Below are positions 1-6,724 of a DNA stretch of 8,744 bases, in pieces. This DNA comes from Saprospiraceae bacterium (GTDB taxonomy: Bacteria; Bacteroidota; Bacteroidia; Chitinophagales; Saprospiraceae). Under the pieces are notes generated by a model. The model was not told the origin of the DNA and made no database searches. It saw nothing but the letters and a program-made list of their open reading frames with translations. Each line of letters opens with the position of its first letter. Position 1 is the first letter of the stretch. Position numbers and translations under genes: made by a program. Location: assembly GCA_007125435.1 (NCBI GenBank), contig SLDF01000214.1, positions 1 through 8,744 on the forward strand, given 5' to 3'.

Positions 1-190
1 ACCTTAAGACCTTCGACTTCTAGACTCTTAAAATGCGACTTTCGACTATTGCCAATAGCCAACTGCTTATTTATTGACACCTTAGCTTAGCCTAATCAAG
101 TCAAAATAATCAAAATTGAGTATTCATGAAATGGTAGTTTGTATGGTAAAGTATTATCGTCATTACCAAAGAGCTCCAAAAACTGATTGG
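1..190. other. Non-coding stretch with degenerate short repeats at the left edge
   Basis: No credible reading frame is visible here. The first 60 bases carry imperfect recurring words (cttcgactt, tctagactctt, gactttcgacta, then gccaatagccaactg), suggesting a short-unit degenerate repeat that probably continues left of the window. Farther right, TGGTAA (144-149) and TTACCA (163-168) form a 6-bp dyad with a 13-nt loop and no T-tract, so I do not call it a terminator. The stretch lies downstream of the terminator of the minus-strand gene that follows. Confidence 0.35.
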
Positions 191-193
191 CAC

Positions 194-232
194 AACAAAA
201 AAAGGCTTCCTCGGTATATCGAGAAAGCCTTT
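194..232 (-). terminator. Rho-independent terminator of the CstB-like gene
   Basis: A 13-bp stem with one mismatch joins 201-213 (AAAGGCTTCCTCG) and 220-232 (CGAGAAAGCCTTT) around a 6-nt loop. On the minus strand the hairpin runs into seven T residues (complement of 197-203). It lies about 25 bases beyond the stop codon of the minus-strand gene, exactly where its terminator is expected. The reverse orientation has only a short T-run, so termination is probably one-directional. Confidence 0.88.
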
Positions 233-256
233 GATACTATGTATTTTTCTTAATTC

Positions 257-1735
257 TTATTGGATGTCAGACTGGACCAATTCTTTATTGTGTTCCAGCC
301 ATTCGTTGATGCCTCCGACGTAGTTCATGATATTGTCGAAGCCTTGTTGTCTTAGGTATGAATAAGCCAGACTTGCACGTGCACCACTCTTACAGTAGAC
401 GATTACAGGCTTATCCTTGCTTATCTTGTCAAGGCTACGATCTAGAGAAGCTAGTACGATGTTGTCTACACCTTTGATGTGACCATCGCTAAATTCGCCT
501 TCTGTACGGACATCTATGATCTGTACATTATCACTTGCGAGATAGTTCTCAAAAGTGCTCATGTCCACAACAGCAGACGTCTCTAATGCCAGACTCTGGT
601 TTTCTACGCTGCTGATATAGCCGTATATATTGTCCATCCCTATTCTCATAAGCTTGCGTGTAAGATCTTCTATAGCATCTTCTTCAGCAACCAGAATAAA
701 TTGTTGTTCGTAGTCCATCAGCGATCCCATGTAGGTAGAGAATTTACTACCGTTCTCAATGTGTAAGCTACCTGGTATATGACCCTTAGCTACCTCTGAT
801 TTATGTCTTGTATCTATGACGATAAGGTTATTCGCAATGGCTCTGTCTGCCGAGCTTTTGGAGAGTTCAGAATGCTTTGGTACTTCTACAAGTAAAGGTC
901 TGCTGACTTTGTTTAGGTACTTCATTTTAGCAAAATACATCGGAGGGGAAGGTTGATCTGCCAATATATACTTTACAAACCCTTCTTCATCATTGAGGAA
1001 AGAAAACGCTTTACTGCTTATTTTTTCATCTTTAAGTGTAGAATTGGGAACAGTGCTGAGGCTTTTTCCGCAAAATGAACCGGCACCATGTGCTGGCCAA
1101 ATCTCAGTGTTGTCAGGAAGCTCGACAAATCGCATTAGTGATGCATATAATTGTTTGGCTCCTACTTCTTGAGAGCCGACATGTCCTGCTGCTTTTTCAA
1201 GTAGATCCGGGCGACCTAAATCACCCACAAATATGAAGTCACCGGTAATCGCTTTTGCTGGTTGTGATGTACCGTCCGTTAATATAAATGTAATGCTCTC
1301 AGGCGTGTGACCCGGTGTATGCATGACATCCAATTGTATGTTTCCTAACTGCAGTTGACTTCCATCTTTAAGCGGTAGATGTGGAAATTCATATTGCCAG
1401 TCTTCACCACCTTCTTCAGAAAGATACAATGCTGCACCAGTAGCAGCAACCAATTCTCTAGAACCGCATAGGAAATCTGCATGTATATGGGTCTCTGTTA
1501 CCTTTGTAATGGTAAAATCATGCTTTTTTGCCATATCCAGATAAATATCTATATCTCGCTGCGCATCTATGACTATAGCTTCTTTTGTCTGTGTATTGGC
1601 AATAACATAGCTGGCTTGAGCTAGAGTCTCATCATATACGCGCTCAAAAAATAAATTCTGTGCTGATAGCGAGGCAGACAATGTGATTAGCAAGGCAAGA
1701 CTTAGTAAATAAGTTTTTTGAAAAATGGACTTCAT
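257..1735 (-). CDS. Exported CstB-like persulfide dioxygenase-sulfurtransferase (MBL fold, pseudo-rhodanese, rhodanese)
   Basis: This 492-residue protein has a signal peptide (hydrophobic 9-23, likely cleavage after A25 in LSA-QN). Residues about 28-235 form a metallo-beta-lactamase-fold domain of the ETHE1/persulfide dioxygenase group. Its metal motif is T-H83-I-H85-A-D87-F88, followed by HTPGH (H143), GD166, GDLGRPD (171-177) and PAHG (H216). By analogy with ETHE1, a single iron would be held by H83, H143 and D166; the usual second histidine after D87 is replaced by F88, consistent with a mono-iron site. Residues about 295-375 are a rhodanese fold with no catalytic cysteine (VAEED in the loop). 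Residues about 393-482 are a second rhodanese with C448 in a CKSGAR loop. The domain order matches Staphylococcus CstB, which converts persulfides to thiosulfate, but the signal peptide points to the periplasm. It is transcribed alone. Family assignment is strong; exact substrate is inferred. Confidence 0.88.
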   Translation of the reverse strand: MKSIFQKTYLLSLALLITLSASLSAQNLFFERVYDETLAQASYVIANTQTKEAIVIDAQRDIDIYLDMAKKHDFTITKVTETHIHADFLCGSRELVAATGAALYLSEEGGEDWQYEFPHLPLKDGSQLQLGNIQLDVMHTPGHTPESITFILTDGTSQPAKAITGDFIFVGDLGRPDLLEKAAGHVGSQEVGAKQLYASLMRFVELPDNTEIWPAHGAGSFCGKSLSTVPNSTLKDEKISSKAFSFLNDEEGFVKYILADQPSPPMYFAKMKYLNKVSRPLLVEVPKHSELSKSSADRAIANNLIVIDTRHKSEVAKGHIPGSLHIENGSKFSTYMGSLMDYEQQFILVAEEDAIEDLTRKLMRIGMDNIYGYISSVENQSLALETSAVVDMSTFENYLASDNVQIIDVRTEGEFSDGHIKGVDNIVLASLDRSLDKISKDKPVIVYCKSGARASLAYSYLRQQGFDNIMNYVGGINEWLEHNKELVQSDIQ

Positions 1736-1839
1736 GATGAATACGTTTTAATCGTTAATTTAGTAATAGGTTTCTTTTGATCTTATCAATGACTGACTTC
1801 TTTGTGTCCAATACACTAACGTAAGATACTCTAATAACA

Positions 1840-1867
1840 CAAAATTATGACGTTATCTGTAAGCAAA
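1840..1867 (-). promoter_or_regulatory. Candidate Bacteroidota-type promoter for the CstB-like gene
   Basis: On the minus strand TAATTTTG (complement of 1840-1847) fits the -7 consensus TAnnTTTG completely. TTTG (complement of 1864-1867) lies 16 bases upstream, near but slightly shorter than the usual spacing of the -33 element. Transcription would start near 1833, leaving a leader of about 100 bases. The match is by eye and AT-rich DNA gives chance hits. Confidence 0.4.
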
Positions 1868-2290
1868 TGGTGATAAAAGTTACATAGATGACATAGAAGG
1901 GCTCAAAAAAAGTTGATGGGTTTTGATTTGGCTTGGATTGGCAATGTGGATTACTACTTCTGTTGACATTAATAATCAAGTATGCTCAAAATAGGTAATC
2001 ATTACTTATCAGATGATTTGCTGATTACCGTTCAATAAAAACTCCAATGCACTTACTAATTTTAAGTTAGTCTGTTAAAAGCATCTGTTAATTGAATAAA
2101 AGCTGCTATTGAATTTAACGGCAGTTCCAGGGCTTTACCATAAAAAATGCCTTCCAAAAATGAAAAACCCAGTTGAAAATGAACCAATTTAACTAAAAAA
2201 CTAGTTATATAGCCAACAGTTCTTTTATTTGCAAGATGAGAGTTTTAAATCGAGATATAATAGGATATGGTATTAAAGAAGTGACTGTCC

Positions 2291-2352
2291 TTTATTTGTG
2301 AAATCACATTCTTTATCGCCATTCAAAGCCCCACTACGAAATGCAATTGCAT
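2291..2352 (+). promoter_or_regulatory. Two perfect dyads, candidate operators of the BlaI/M56 operon
   Basis: TGTGA-AA-TCACA (2297-2308) and the self-complementary ATGCAATTGCAT (2341-2352) sit 102 and 58 bases before the BlaI start codon, with centres 44 bases apart (about four helical turns). The first overlaps TTTATTTG (2291-2298), a one-mismatch version of the -7 consensus. BlaI-family repressors bind dyads as dimers and usually control their own operon, so these are the natural operator candidates. Neither is the TACA/TGTA dyad known from staphylococcal BlaI, so the assignment is inference from position and symmetry only. Confidence 0.35.
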
Positions 2353-2409
2353 AAAACGGGTAAAAAAAGAGAACATCACAAAATTTGAAACAGAATAAAT
2401 CAAAATAAA

Positions 2410-2784
2410 ATGAGTAAACAACAAGTTGACAAATTGACCAAAGCTGAGGAGGACATCATGCAGTACATTTGGGACATGGGCAGATGCACGGTGAGTGAGA
2501 TTATAGATCAGATGCCGGGCGAAAAGCCGCCCCATTCATCGATATCCAGCATTGTGCGGATTTTAGAAAAGAAAGGCTTTGTGGATCACAAGGCATATGG
2601 TCGAACCTATGAATATTTCCCTATTGTAACGAAAGATGAGTATACCAAGAAGAGTCTTGGAAAGTTGATTAATGATTACTTCGAAGGGTCAGTAACATCT
2701 TTAGTATCCTTTTTGGTAAAAGAAAAGGAAGTAGACAAAGAAGAGCTCGAAAGGATTTTGAAACAATCCAATCATAACAATTAA
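2410..2784 (+). CDS. BlaI/MecI/CopY-family transcriptional repressor
   Basis: This 124-residue protein has the usual family length. It opens with LTKAEEDIMQYIW (9-21), the family's first helix, followed by the recognition helix region PHSSISSIVRILEKKGFV (41-58) and a wing HKAYGRTYEYFPIV (60-73). The C-terminal half (about 76-118) is the helical dimerisation region. In MecI, repression ends when the protein is cut in the C-terminal segment between N101 and F102; the matching position here is S100-F101 within SLVSFLVKE. The next gene, 12 bases downstream, encodes the cognate membrane peptidase, so the pair is a classic repressor-protease operon. The start is preceded by an A-rich stretch with no Shine-Dalgarno sequence, normal for Bacteroidota. 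Targets beyond its own operon are unknown; beta-lactam resistance should not be assumed because no beta-lactamase gene or penicillin-sensing domain is present. Confidence 0.93.
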   Translation: MSKQQVDKLTKAEEDIMQYIWDMGRCTVSEIIDQMPGEKPPHSSISSIVRILEKKGFVDHKAYGRTYEYFPIVTKDEYTKKSLGKLINDYFEGSVTSLVSFLVKEKEVDKEELERILKQSNHNN

Positions 2785-2796
2785 ATAGAAACAGTC

Positions 2797-4050
2797 ATGC
2801 TTAATTATATCATCGAAGTACAGATAGCGTGGATGTTTTTGTATGCCTTTTATGCTGCGGCACTTAAGAGGGAAACCTATTTCTATGTTAATAGGTGGTA
2901 CCTTCTGACGACAGTTATGATGGGTATGTTATTGCCATTTGTCAAGATGTCACAGACTCCAATCGAAGCAACAGTTTTGACTACGAACTACCTGATAGAA
3001 AGGGTCACTGTAGGGCAGGGGTTATCAAATATTCAAAGCTGGTGGCAGAGTGAGGCATACATTATTTGGTTATTGTATTGGATAGTTGCAAGCATATTGA
3101 TGATTCGTTTTTTTGGAGGCCTACGACACATATGGTCTTTGCTTTTTACCGCAGACTTGGAGAGGCAACGAGAATTTTGGATTGCATACTCTGACAAAGT
3201 AGATGCACCCTTTTCCTTTTTTAGATTTCTGGTATTGCCCAAAGGTAAGAACTGGTCTGATAGAGAGTTGGAAGCCATCATTAATCATGAGCGTGTGCAC
3301 ATCAACAGTTGGCATTCTTTGGACCGTCTATTTATAGAATTATGCTCAATTTTCTTTTGGTTCAGTCCTTTTATTTGGCTGTACAGAAGGTCGATAATAG
3401 ATATACATGAATTTGAGGCTGATGCGAGGATGCGCAATCAATATGGTATTCGGTTTTATGGAAACCTCTTGATATCACAGACTCACAATGCAAAAGGCTT
3501 CATGAAGGCTACTATTGGCAGTAGTATATTTACTAATCAATTGACTAGACGTATTCAAATGATGGCCAAAAGACCGTCAAATGACTATTCACTTTTCAAA
3601 TACCTGTTGTCAATACCGGTATTATTGTTGGGATTATTTGTTATATCTTGTCAAGACAATCTACAGACAGGGCAGAATCAGAATGAAATCGATGATAATA
3701 AAATAGTTGATATTAACCTGGAAAACGAAGATCAGGTTTTTGATAGAGTAGAGAAGATGCCGCAATATGGAAAAGGCGATGAAGACCTTATGTCGTATCT
3801 TGCAGAGAATATTAAATATCCGGCCAGCGCCAGAGAAGACTCAATAGAGGGAACTGTAGTTCTCCAGTTTATTGTGAATAAAGATGGAGATGTGATTGAT
3901 CCTGTTGTAGTCCGAGCGGTTGGTGGAGGTTGTGATGATGAGGCACTCAGAGTTGTAGAGTCTATGCCCAGATGGCAACCGGGACGAGATATTAATAATA
4001 ATCCGGTAGATGTTAAATTTACATTGCCTATAAGGTTTAGACTGGAGTAG
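2797..4050 (+). CDS. BlaR1-like M56 membrane metallopeptidase with C-terminal TonB domain
   Basis: This 417-residue protein begins with membrane segments at about 3-22, 34-50 and 88-106. The M56 zinc-protease core follows: HERVH (164-168, the HExxH motif), a hydrophobic stretch ending in WFSPFIWLYRR (188-198), and the third-ligand region EFEADA (205-210). Another membrane helix lies at about 267-284. After a polar linker, residues about 320-417 match the TonB C-terminal fold (PQYGKGDEDLMSYL, IKYP, GTVVLQFIVNKDGDV, WQPG, and a terminal FTLPIRFRLE strand). BlaR1 and MecR1 carry a penicillin-binding sensor at this position; here it is replaced by the TonB domain, presumably periplasmic. The likely role is to cleave the BlaI-like repressor encoded 12 bases upstream in response to an unknown envelope signal. 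M56-TonB fusions are common in Bacteroidota, with poorly known physiology. No clear terminator follows. Confidence 0.92.
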   Translation: MLNYIIEVQIAWMFLYAFYAAALKRETYFYVNRWYLLTTVMMGMLLPFVKMSQTPIEATVLTTNYLIERVTVGQGLSNIQSWWQSEAYIIWLLYWIVASILMIRFFGGLRHIWSLLFTADLERQREFWIAYSDKVDAPFSFFRFLVLPKGKNWSDRELEAIINHERVHINSWHSLDRLFIELCSIFFWFSPFIWLYRRSIIDIHEFEADARMRNQYGIRFYGNLLISQTHNAKGFMKATIGSSIFTNQLTRRIQMMAKRPSNDYSLFKYLLSIPVLLLGLFVISCQDNLQTGQNQNEIDDNKIVDINLENEDQVFDRVEKMPQYGKGDEDLMSYLAENIKYPASAREDSIEGTVVLQFIVNKDGDVIDPVVVRAVGGGCDDEALRVVESMPRWQPGRDINNNPVDVKFTLPIRFRLE

Positions 4051-4444
4051 TTTTCTTCTTAACTTTTGATGTCTAAATTCATGTAATAATTTACCGGGTT
4101 CAGAATGTCAATTTTTCACGTGAGGCATCAGCTATACGGATTGGTTCGTGTGCATGTAAATGAGTCCTTAGTATCGAGCTAACAGCGAGTCCTGAATTCC
4201 ACCATATAGATAGGCAGATTGTAGATTCCCGCATCTCCAAAGTTCAACGAGGTCTCTAAGTTTTGGTCGATTGGGGAGAATGTCGATACCCAAAGCGGCA
4301 AAATGAAATACACCCTGTCGAATAACTTTGTACGAAAATATTTCCCACATTTTTTTTGACTTTTAGTCATTGTTAACGTTATGATATAAAGTATTGTCAT
4401 ACGACGAGACTTTTTTTGTATTATTGCGAAACAAAGAGTAACCT
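4051..4444. other. Intergenic region with possible dispersed repeat and promoter-proximal dyads
   Basis: No convincing gene is present. Two overlapping minus-strand frames (60 and 73 codons) cover 4168-4400, but neither resembles a known family. This block (about 4160-4350) is less AT-rich than its surroundings and is open in more than one frame, as expected of a non-coding repeat or decayed sequence rather than a gene. GAGTCCT occurs directly repeated at 4162-4168 and 4187-4193. Nearer the next gene there is a dyad TGACT-TTT-AGTCA (4357-4369) and an 8-base palindrome TAACGTTA (4374-4381), both possible protein-binding sites. Confidence 0.4.
4394..4426 (+). promoter_or_regulatory. Candidate promoter of the secreted unknown protein gene
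   Basis: TTG at 4394-4396 is followed after 22 bases by TATTATTG (4419-4426), which matches the Bacteroidota -7 element TAnnTTTG except for one base. Spacing is within the accepted range. Transcription would begin near 4432, giving a leader of about 12 bases. The TGACT/AGTCA dyad at 4357-4369 lies just upstream and could bind a regulator. This is a by-eye assignment. Confidence 0.33.
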
Positions 4445-5866
4445 ATGTTAAGAATTATCATATTATGTATATGCACTGCGTTAGTGACCTCTGTCTACGC
4501 GCAGCAGGACGGTGAAAAGTGGGAGATGTCTCAGGAGTTGGAATTGATAAAAGGCACTTATTTCAAGGTCTTCGGTAAGTGGAAGGGAGATTATAAAATG
4601 GCTCGTATAGCGGATAATTATGTTGAACTCCTTTCTTTCAGAGATGACTTGACGATTCGTTGGGGCAGAATGCTAAGTTTAGTCCAAAAGGAGCCCATCG
4701 TACATGAAGTTATTGGTGCTGATGAGAGGATTTTTGTCTTATATAGCATAGAGCAGGAAGACTCACTTCAGCTCGTATTGGCACGATACGAGCACAATGG
4801 TAACGCCAGATCAAGTATGATTGTAAAAAACATACCAAAGGAACTTGGGAGACCTGCATATGAGCCTATTTTGTCAGAAAATAATGAGTGGCTGTCTCTG
4901 TCATATTTGGGTATTGATGGTCTCTATGAGGTTGTTGTCATTTCACTCAAAAACATGCTGAAAATAAGAGAAGATGTTTATGACTTTGCATCTTTTGAGC
5001 TTGAAGGTAAGTACCCGTATCAATATGTGACAGACTATGGTACTGTTTTCATAGGTGTAGACTTTTTTGAAGTCAGGGATAATACACCCAATCAATTCAT
5101 GACCTTTTTGCAGGTCTTTCCAGATGATAGAGATACAGAGATAAAAGAGTTATCTTTTAAAAATTATATTGTAGAAAACCCGCTATTCCATTTTGATAAT
5201 GAAGATAGCCTTTTGTATTTGATGGGTATTTTGAGGGATTTCAGGATACCTGCAGGCATGGGTATCTACATGAAAGCCATTCCTATTGATTTTGAAACAG
5301 ATAGTGAGGCTACAGCTATCATGCTCGATAAATCAATTGTCGACGTGTATAATAAGAAACTAAGAAATCCGCTACCCGGCATACCTGGATTAAGGATGGC
5401 TGATATACACCGAGAGGATGATGGACAATTCACTATTATGACAGAAGTGAGGTTTGATATTTTTACTTCAGCTGGAACTTCGTCTATGAGGGGGGGCAAT
5501 GATATGGAGCATTACTATGATGAGGTAGTGATAATGAGATTGGATAAAAATGGAGATGTCATCTATCAGCAATTGTTAGAAAAGGAGCAGTATTCTATCA
5601 ATGATGGAGCAGTCAAATCCTCATTTTTTACCATGAAGAAGGGTAATGATTATCATTTAATTTTTAATGACCAAGTCAGAAATCGTGCCAATGTAAAAGA
5701 GTTTATCATCAGACCTGATGGTACGACATCGGAGGAGACGCTTTTTTCGACAAGAAGAATGAGGAGGGATATCTACATCAGTAGTGCCGTCAAAATCAGT
5801 GAAGAAGAATTCGTAGTACCCGGCAAACGACGCAGAAGTGCTAATTTGATACGGTATCGTTTTTAA
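4445..5866 (+). CDS. Secreted protein of unknown function, possibly beta-propeller-like
   Basis: I do not recognise a family for this 473-residue protein. It starts with a clear signal peptide (hydrophobic 3-18, likely cleavage after A19 in VYA-QQ), so it should be exported; there is no lipobox cysteine and no visible C-terminal sorting domain of the type IX system. The mature part has many short hydrophobic segments separated by charged turns, for example ERIFVLYSI (94-102), TVFIGVDFFEV (200-210), EVVVISL (162-168) and EVVIMRLDKNGDVIYQQ (360-376). That rhythm, with D/N-G turns such as DKNGD and RPDGT, suggests an all-beta, possibly propeller-like fold, but this is inference. Residues 437-464 are arginine-rich (TRRMRR, GKRRR). 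It appears monocistronic and faces the TPR gene tail to tail. A C-terminal strand ending LIRYRF is the last element. Confidence 0.8.
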   Translation: MLRIIILCICTALVTSVYAQQDGEKWEMSQELELIKGTYFKVFGKWKGDYKMARIADNYVELLSFRDDLTIRWGRMLSLVQKEPIVHEVIGADERIFVLYSIEQEDSLQLVLARYEHNGNARSSMIVKNIPKELGRPAYEPILSENNEWLSLSYLGIDGLYEVVVISLKNMLKIREDVYDFASFELEGKYPYQYVTDYGTVFIGVDFFEVRDNTPNQFMTFLQVFPDDRDTEIKELSFKNYIVENPLFHFDNEDSLLYLMGILRDFRIPAGMGIYMKAIPIDFETDSEATAIMLDKSIVDVYNKKLRNPLPGIPGLRMADIHREDDGQFTIMTEVRFDIFTSAGTSSMRGGNDMEHYYDEVVIMRLDKNGDVIYQQLLEKEQYSINDGAVKSSFFTMKKGNDYHLIFNDQVRNRANVKEFIIRPDGTTSEETLFSTRRMRRDIYISSAVKISEEEFVVPGKRRRSANLIRYRF

Positions 5867-5959
5867 TATACTTTAGCTCTTAATCGATGCTTTTTACTCA
5901 TAGTTAAAGAACGAAGTCTAGGCAGAAAAGTATCTCGCTGAATATGTCGATAGTTATTA

Positions 5960-6298
5960 TCATTCACCAAAGTCTCTATCAATTTCAAGGTTTAGCAGTG
6001 CATTTTGCAATTCAGCTCTTGTCTGAGCATCGTGGGTGAGGGAACATCTGCTTATGCCTTCTTCGTATATCGCTTTTGCCTTATCAAATGATCTTATAGT
6101 CTCATAGTCCTGGGCTAAATGATAATACAGACCAATATATTCAGGGTTAATACTTCTCAGTTGCTCAAAAGTTGATATAGCAGCTGTGTGATTTCCGAGA
6201 TTACTGTAGGCCTTTGCAAGTGCAAATAGCAAAAAGCTGTCGTCAGGTGCTTCTTCTAACATGCCTTTTAACTTGTTTATTTTCTCTGTATTCTCCAT
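5960..6298 (-). CDS. Small tetratricopeptide-repeat protein
   Basis: This 112-residue protein has two tetratricopeptide repeats: about 21-54 (FALAKAYSNLGNHTAAISTFEQLRSINPEY) and about 55-88 (YYHLAQDYETIRSFDKAKAIYEEGIS), with the typical small residues, aromatic positions and proline before the next repeat. An N-terminal helix (about 4-15) and a C-terminal helix (about 90-105, rich in A/L/E) probably cap the array. There is no signal peptide or membrane segment, so it should be cytoplasmic. TPR arrays mediate protein-protein contacts; the partner cannot be inferred. It is transcribed alone from a possible promoter at 6369-6376 and ends 93 bases from the convergent secreted-protein gene. Confidence 0.87.
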   Translation of the reverse strand: MENTEKINKLKGMLEEAPDDSFLLFALAKAYSNLGNHTAAISTFEQLRSINPEYIGLYYHLAQDYETIRSFDKAKAIYEEGISRCSLTHDAQTRAELQNALLNLEIDRDFGE

Positions 6299-6360
6299 AA
6301 CCTAGTGTTTGTTTTGTCAATAATGGTTACTTCTAATCTGTGTTAAATCATCATAATCAT

Positions 6361-6376
6361 TATATTTGCAAACGTA
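6361..6376. promoter_or_regulatory. Back-to-back -7 elements forming a symmetric TAnnTTTGCAAAnnTA site
   Basis: TATATTTG (6361-6368, plus strand) is immediately followed by CAAACGTA (6369-6376), whose complement is TACGTTTG. Both match TAnnTTTG perfectly and point in opposite directions. The minus-strand element would give the TPR gene a leader of roughly 65 bases. The plus-strand element points toward the etf operon, or a short transcript ending near 6428. Neither has a good TTG at -33, which lowers confidence. Two polymerases could not occupy the site at once, so the directions would compete. Confidence 0.4.
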
Positions 6377-6396
6377 AGAAAATGCATACTGTTTTA

Positions 6397-6428
6397 GATG
6401 ATTTTTTATGTTGGAATCATCACTTTTT
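6397..6428 (+). terminator. Weak hairpin with T-run, possible terminator
   Basis: GATGATT (6397-6403) and AATCATC (6415-6421) form a perfect 7-bp stem, extendable by two G-U pairs, followed by ACTTTTT (6422-6428). The stem is AT-rich and so weak. It lies only about 50 bases downstream of the plus-strand -7 element at 6361, which would define a transcript of about 55 bases or an attenuator ahead of etfB. Confidence 0.25.
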
Positions 6429-6639
6429 AGCCTAAAGAAACACAAGGATGTTTTTGAATGCTAGAAGTGCTGTGGCTAGTAAAAAGTTGAGACTTACCGG
6501 AATCGCTAATTATTCTTGCAATTTTTACACGATGTTGACCATTATTAATTCCGACAGTCGTAATCAATGAAACTTTATAGTGATTATCGCATTAAATAAT
6601 TGGTATGAGATCAATATCTTCATTGTCGCGATTTAGCAG

Positions 6640-6665
6640 TTGCATTTCAGCTGAACTTGAATTTG
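6640..6665 (+). promoter_or_regulatory. Weak candidate promoter for etfBA
   Basis: TGAATTTG (6658-6665) matches TAnnTTTG except at the second base, with TTG 15 bases upstream (6640-6642), somewhat short. Transcription would start near 6672, about 53 bases before etfB. The perfect plus-strand -7 element at 6361 is an alternative that would leave a leader of about 350 bases. Confidence 0.22.
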
Positions 6666-6724
6666 TCAAAGATTAATAGATCAATACATTAATAAACTTA
6701 ACAAACCAAAATAAATTTCTACAC

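Larger units (their letters stand above)
1736..2409. other. Divergent intergenic region of about 670 bases
   Basis: No reading frame longer than a few tens of codons is convincing here. The left side has a candidate promoter for the minus-strand gene (1840-1867) and the right side has two perfect dyads before the BlaI gene. In the middle, GGTAATCA (1994-2001) and TGATTACC (2022-2029) form an 8-bp perfect stem with a 20-nt loop; the loop also holds ATGATT, which could pair alternatively with AATCAT at 1997-2002. No T-tract follows, so this is not a simple terminator. ACTAA/TTAGT at 2056-2072 is a weaker dyad. Size and AT-richness would allow a small RNA, but nothing specific identifies one. 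Confidence 0.4.
6299..6724. other. Intergenic region between the TPR gene and the etf operon
   Basis: About 425 bases separate divergent genes. The left side contains paired -7 elements (6361-6376) and a hairpin with a short T-run (6397-6428). Farther right, GTAAAAAGTTG (6479-6489) can pair with CAATTTTTAC (6519-6528) with one bulge across a loop of about 29 bases. A 40-codon frame at 6448-6570 has no supporting feature. The last 60 bases before etfB are A-rich leader sequence. I see no other RNA gene. Confidence 0.4.

Noticed and set aside
2297..2308. CRP-type binding site suggested by TGTGA and TCACA
   Set aside because: The half-sites match but the spacer is 2 bases instead of 6, so it does not fit the CRP geometry. 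Kept only as a generic dyad.
2341..2388. 15-codon frame that could be a leader peptide before the BlaI gene
   Set aside because: It is too short to judge, no attenuator structure follows, and its start coincides with a palindrome that explains the sequence better as a binding site.
2323..2535. Minus-strand 70-codon frame antisense to the BlaI gene, and similar frames opposite other genes
   Set aside because: These lie opposite strongly supported genes, lack family resemblance and are expected antisense shadows.
2410..4050. Beta-lactam resistance operon
   Set aside because: There is no beta-lactamase gene and no penicillin-binding sensor domain; the M56 protein ends in a TonB domain.
4168..4400. 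Two overlapping minus-strand open frames of 60 and 73 codons
   Set aside because: Neither resembles a known protein, they overlap each other in different frames, and they cover the promoter region of the next gene. Treated as non-coding, possibly repeat-derived.
6448..6570. 40-codon plus-strand frame starting ATG at 6448
   Set aside because: Its length is within chance expectation, composition is unremarkable, AAGG abuts the ATG too closely to act as a ribosome site, and there is no context to support it.
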